Shown here piece by piece: positions 6,267 to 8,404 of a DNA stretch of 8,404 nt. A program made the position numbers and the translations under genes. Source of the stretch: Thermodesulfobacteriota bacterium (GTDB taxonomy: Bacteria; Desulfobacterota; RBG-13-43-22); contig JALOOY010000046.1 of assembly GCA_025454185.1 (NCBI GenBank), positions 1 through 8,404 on the forward strand, read 5' to 3'. A model generated the notes under the pieces. It was not told where the DNA came from and searched no databases. It worked only from the letters and a program-made list of their open reading frames with translations. Position 1 is the first letter of the stretch, and each line of letters begins with the position of its first letter.

Positions 6267-6398
6267 TTATTCCTCGCCGTCCTTGACGGGAAAGACCCTT
6301 TTCAAAGCACCCATGATCAGACTCAACAGAATCAAGGTCAGCAGGGTACCGCCCATGCCGACGATGAGCATGGTCATACCGAATGTCCATTTGTCCAT
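6267..6398 (-). CDS. oadG: Na+-pump decarboxylase gamma subunit (OadG-like), 43 aa
   Basis: A very small membrane protein encoded directly before the beta subunit. It has a short polar start (MDKWTFGM), one membrane helix (about 7-30, rich in Gly and Leu) and a basic then acidic tail (ALKRVFPVKDGEE). This is the layout of OadG-type gamma subunits, which assemble and stabilise the pump and link the beta subunit to the carboxyltransferase. It is near the short end of the family and lacks the longer soluble tail with histidines that binds metal in Klebsiella OadG. The start is well supported: AGGAGG at 6412-6407 lies 8 nt before the ATG. The call rests on position, size and topology rather than on a strongly conserved motif. 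Confidence 0.85.
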   Translation of the reverse strand: MDKWTFGMTMLIVGMGGTLLTLILLSLIMGALKRVFPVKDGEE

Positions 6399-6421
6399 AC
6401 CCAAAACCTCCTGAAATCAAG

Positions 6422-6444
6422 CCAAAAAAATAGAATTTTTTTGG
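6422..6444. repeat. Perfect A7/T7 hairpin just upstream of the gamma subunit ribosome binding site
   Basis: CCAAAAAAAT (6422-6431) and ATTTTTTTGG (6435-6444) form a perfect 10-bp inverted repeat with a 3-nt loop. It ends 9 nt before the AGGAGG of the gamma gene on the minus strand. It could be an mRNA hairpin controlling translation, a weak terminator remnant or a bent-DNA element. The sequence does not decide between these. Confidence 0.6.
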
Positions 6445-6496
6445 TTGGAATAGAAACTCGACGATGAAGGGCGCTCTCTTCGTACTGATGGAACAA

Positions 6497-6528
6497 GCGC
6501 TCCGTATTCGGGGTCGTCCCGAAAGCGC
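6497..6528. promoter_or_regulatory. Stable stem-loop after the kinase gene
   Basis: GCGCT (6497-6501) pairs with AGCGC (6524-6528), and TTCGGG (6507-6512) with CCCGAA (6518-6523). Five bases (6502-6506) bulge on one side and the loop is 5 nt. The structure starts 5 nt past the kinase stop on the minus strand and has no T run after it on that strand. It is more likely an mRNA stabiliser or processing site than a terminator. Confidence 0.45.
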
Positions 6529-6533
6529 CGTCC

Positions 6534-7337
6534 TTACCCCCGGTAGTGTAATTCGTTGCGGACAGGCAGGTCGGAAGCAAATTTTCGGGCTGTTTCCTCG
6601 AGGTACTGATACTCCTTCGATGAATGAACCGCCCCCCGGAGGACGACGGCCGCGCCGTCGTGAAAAACCTCCAGGGTGGGGATAAAGACCTGGGGATCAA
6701 TAACCAGCCGGGCCTTGACCCTGGCGGCCACGGCCTGTCCCCGCAGTCTCTGTTCGGCTTCCGGGGTCGCCTTGGTGTCCGACTCCTGCAGGGCCTGGAC
6801 CAGTAAGGTAACCACCTGTTCGTACGCTTGCAGGCCGGTGTTGAAAACCAAGTCGTAGAACTGAACGTCGCTCCAGTCTTCTCCGTAATTAGACTTGATG
6901 TAACCTTCCCGGGCGCGGTCCGTCTTTTCAATCAGGGCCTGGGCTGTCCGACGGTCCAGCCGTTCCTTTTGCAGCACCCGTTCGATTCTCGTTTCCAGGG
7001 GGGCGGTAATCCGAACCTTGAGGGCATAGGGCACGTCACGGAGCAGGATATGGCCGCCGCGCCCTAAAAGGACCACCCGATTCCGCAAAGCATATTCCAG
7101 GATGTGGGCCTCCACCAAGGCAATGTATCCCCGGTATTGCCAGTCAAAACGCTCCCAGAGGGAGGGGGTGACTTCGTCCACTTCCCGGGTGAGATTTTCC
7201 CATTTTTCTCCGGCGCTGTGAATGTCGTGGATCAATCTTTCCTTATCCACATAGTCGTAGCCCAATTCCTTGGCCACGGCCCGGCCGATCTCCTCTCCGC
7301 CGCTGCGATATTCCCTGGAAATAGACAATATGGCCAT
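6534..7337 (-). CDS. Cytidylate kinase-like protein with C-terminal BON-type domain
   Basis: A 267-aa protein in two parts. Residues 1-185 belong to the cytidylate kinase-like family. The N-terminal ISREYRSGGEEIGRAVAKELG stands where the nucleotide-binding loop lies but lacks the classical GxxGxGK[ST] pattern. GRGGHILL (92-99) and YDLVFNTG (161-168) are further family motifs. Residues about 203-262 resemble a BON domain: a charged helix, EVFHDGAAVVLRGAVHSSKE, then a helix ending PVRNELHY. BON domains usually bind phospholipid or act in envelope or regulatory proteins. There is no signal peptide. The ATG at 7337 is preferred because GGAG is 8 nt upstream; an in-frame ATG at 7343 and GTG at 7346 lie too close to it. 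The gene follows the TerC gene after 22 nt, so the two are probably cotranscribed. The substrate is unknown and may not be CMP. Confidence 0.85.
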   Translation of the reverse strand: MAILSISREYRSGGEEIGRAVAKELGYDYVDKERLIHDIHSAGEKWENLTREVDEVTPSLWERFDWQYRGYIALVEAHILEYALRNRVVLLGRGGHILLRDVPYALKVRITAPLETRIERVLQKERLDRRTAQALIEKTDRAREGYIKSNYGEDWSDVQFYDLVFNTGLQAYEQVVTLLVQALQESDTKATPEAEQRLRGQAVAARVKARLVIDPQVFIPTLEVFHDGAAVVLRGAVHSSKEYQYLEETARKFASDLPVRNELHYRG

Positions 7338-7359
7338 AGCCATCACTCCTTCTCATTGA

Positions 7360-8100
7360 TTACGCCGAAGGCGGCGTGTTCTTGGATTTTGGATATTCCT
7401 GCTCGGCCCGGGATATCTTGCGTCTGACCAGGAGCTTGCCGAGCACCAGGACTCCCACCAGGCAAAACAATTCCAGGCTGTATTGGAACCATTTGGCCGG
7501 GTGGAGCAGTTGGACGACAAAGGGATCGGTAATCATCATTTCGCCTCCTACCCGGCCTAGGACGGCGGCGCCGATATAGATTATGATCGGGTATTTGTCC
7601 ATCAACATGGAAAGGAGGTTGCTGGTGAAGACCACGAAAGGGATGCTCAGGGCCAGCCCGAAAAGCAGCAAAAACAGATTCCCTTTGGAGGCCCCGGCCA
7701 CGGCCAGCACGTTGTCGGTGGACATGGTCAAGTCGGCGATGATGATGATCCAAACGGCCTGGGCCAGCGTTTTGGCTTCCTGGTGACCTTCTTCTTGCGG
7801 CGCCCCTTCCACGAACAGTTTGACGGCGATCCAGAGGATGACGGCCCCGCCGATAAATTTTATGAAATTGATCTGGAGAAGCTGGGCGGCAAAAAAGGTC
7901 AAAACTACCCTCAGGACCACGGCGGCTCCGGCCCCGAAGGCGATGCCGCGGTTGCGCTGCTTGCGCGGCAGGGAGCGCACGGCCATGGCGATGACCACGG
8001 CATTGTCCCCGGCCAGGATCAGGTCGATGAGTATGATGCTCAAAAGGCCGGTTACGAATTCCCAATTGAAATGAATCTGTCCTAAGATGCCTAAGTCCAA
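7360..8100 (-). CDS. TerC family integral membrane protein (YjbE-type)
   Basis: A 246-aa inner-membrane protein with about seven hydrophobic helices. It carries the two paired family motifs: LIDLILAGDNAVVIAMA (Asp26, Asp32, Asn33) and IADLTMSTDNVLAVAG (Asp123, Asp129, Asn130), whose acidic residues are thought to bind metal. Characterised TerC relatives are linked to manganese export or to metal supply for secreted enzymes, so metal-ion transport is the likely role here. An acidic cytoplasmic loop is near 98-108 and the C-terminus is hydrophilic. The start is TTG at 8100, with GGGAGGG at 8114-8108 about 7 nt upstream. The next in-frame Met (residue 39) falls inside the first conserved motif and is too late. 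It is the first gene of the leftward operon and has a clear promoter. I see no yybP-ykoY manganese riboswitch in its short leader. Confidence 0.9.
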   Translation of the reverse strand: MDLGILGQIHFNWEFVTGLLSIILIDLILAGDNAVVIAMAVRSLPRKQRNRGIAFGAGAAVVLRVVLTFFAAQLLQINFIKFIGGAVILWIAVKLFVEGAPQEEGHQEAKTLAQAVWIIIIADLTMSTDNVLAVAGASKGNLFLLLFGLALSIPFVVFTSNLLSMLMDKYPIIIYIGAAVLGRVGGEMMITDPFVVQLLHPAKWFQYSLELFCLVGVLVLGKLLVRRKISRAEQEYPKSKNTPPSA

Positions 8101-8185
8101 AGCAAGGCCCTCCCGGGGATGAATTTCCGATGGTTAGATCCCGATTGTTGACTGAAATTTTCCAATTATTACCTTGGACAGCGAA

Positions 8186-8213
8186 ATCATACAAGATATA
8201 TTGTTTATGTCAA
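8186..8213 (-). promoter_or_regulatory. Strong sigma70-like promoter of the terC-kinase-pump operon
   Basis: On the minus strand a perfect TTGACA (8213-8208) and TATGAT (8191-8186) are separated by 16 bp. The transcription start would be near 8179, giving a leader of about 80 nt before the TTG start at 8100. The surrounding DNA is very AT-rich, unlike the GC-rich coding regions. Confidence 0.75.
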
Positions 8214-8217
8214 TAAG

Positions 8218-8229
8218 ATATAGCTATAT
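8218..8229. promoter_or_regulatory. 12-bp perfect palindrome just upstream of the promoter (possible operator)
   Basis: ATATAGCTATAT is a perfect palindrome placed 5 bp upstream of the -35 box of the terC promoter. Position and symmetry suit a dimeric regulator or an UP-like AT element. In such AT-rich DNA a chance palindrome is possible. Confidence 0.35.
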
Positions 8230-8254
8230 TTTGACTATAATATGATTATTTATC

Positions 8255-8275
8255 AAAAAAAGGGTCCGCAAGGAC
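8255..8275 (-). terminator. Weak terminator for a gene entering from the right
   Basis: Read on the minus strand, GTCC-TTGC-GGAC (8275-8264) forms a 4-bp stem with a 4-nt loop, followed by CC and seven T (8261-8255). The stem is short, but the T run and the position upstream of the terC promoter fit the end of a preceding transcript. Confidence 0.4.
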
Positions 8276-8404
8276 GCAGGAAATAAAGTTCTTGAATAAA
8301 AGCCCGAATAGTGGCTTAATTGACCGATTTAACCATGAAAACCGAACATGCCGTTAATGCTGCGAATGCGGATGCCAGACCCGCCGGGCTCTGGGCTCTG
8401 GGCT
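8276..8404. other. Non-coding right edge with GGGCTCT tandem repeat
   Basis: No convincing coding region is visible. A small inverted repeat AAGCC/GGCTT occurs near 8300-8316. The last 19 bases are two full copies of GGGCTCT (8386-8392, 8393-8399) and the start of a third, continuing past the window edge. The rest shows nothing I can name. Confidence 0.4.

Noticed and set aside
6374..6931. Minus-strand frame overlapping the kinase and the gap before the gamma subunit
   Set aside because: It overlaps the kinase in another frame and also the gamma subunit start; the composition is Arg and Pro rich and unlike a real protein.
8101..8179. Manganese riboswitch (yybP-ykoY) in the terC leader
   Set aside because: The leader is only about 80 nt and I could not find the conserved paired motifs of that riboswitch class.
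7343..8194. Alternative 283-codon minus-strand frame overlapping the TerC gene
   Set aside because: It is Arg, Gly and Pro rich with no membrane helices, while the other frame gives an intact TerC protein with its motifs.

Overview
The window looks like chromosomal DNA of a GC-rich anaerobic bacterium, most plausibly a Desulfobacterota (deltaproteobacterial) lineage. This is inferred from the gene mix: a decarboxylase-type sodium pump, a DUF362 ferredoxin-like protein and a cytidylate-kinase-like protein with a BON-type tail. The AT-rich CGAAATCC-type repeats between genes fit the same guess. No phylogenetic marker is present, so the taxonomy is a guess. No phage, transposase, CRISPR array or toxin-antitoxin system is visible.

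Layout. (1) Positions 98-2729, minus strand: a periplasmic adaptor (HlyD/MacA type) followed by a MacB/FtsX-type ABC permease. Their cognate ATPase is not in the window. The 241-bp gap between the two genes is filled largely by a long imperfect inverted repeat. (2) Positions 2779-3807, plus strand: a tRNA-Arg(CCG) gene with its own likely promoter and a weak terminator, then a good sigma70-like promoter, a leader of about 210 nt and a gamma-class carbonic anhydrase-like gene. (3) Positions 3864-3917: a strong bidirectional terminator between convergent genes. (4) Positions 3941-8213, minus strand, transcribed right to left: promoter, terC-family membrane protein, cytidylate kinase-like protein, sodium-pump decarboxylase gamma subunit (only 43 aa), beta subunit, and a DUF362 protein with two [4Fe-4S] motifs. 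(5) Positions 8214-8404: AT-rich DNA, a weak terminator for a gene entering from the right, and a short GGGCTCT tandem repeat at the window edge.

How the genes may work together. Adaptor and permease should form the envelope part of a tripartite ABC exporter or a lipoprotein/lipid-handling system. The gamma and beta subunits form the membrane core of a Na+-translocating decarboxylase; the carboxyltransferase (alpha) and biotin carrier must be encoded elsewhere. The pump releases CO2, and the convergent neighbour encodes a likely CO2/bicarbonate-interconverting enzyme; a link is possible but is inference only. No wholly new system is evident. The points most worth a second look are the kinase-BON protein beside TerC and the pump, the orphan beta/gamma pair, the structured gaps between genes, and the long carbonic anhydrase leader.
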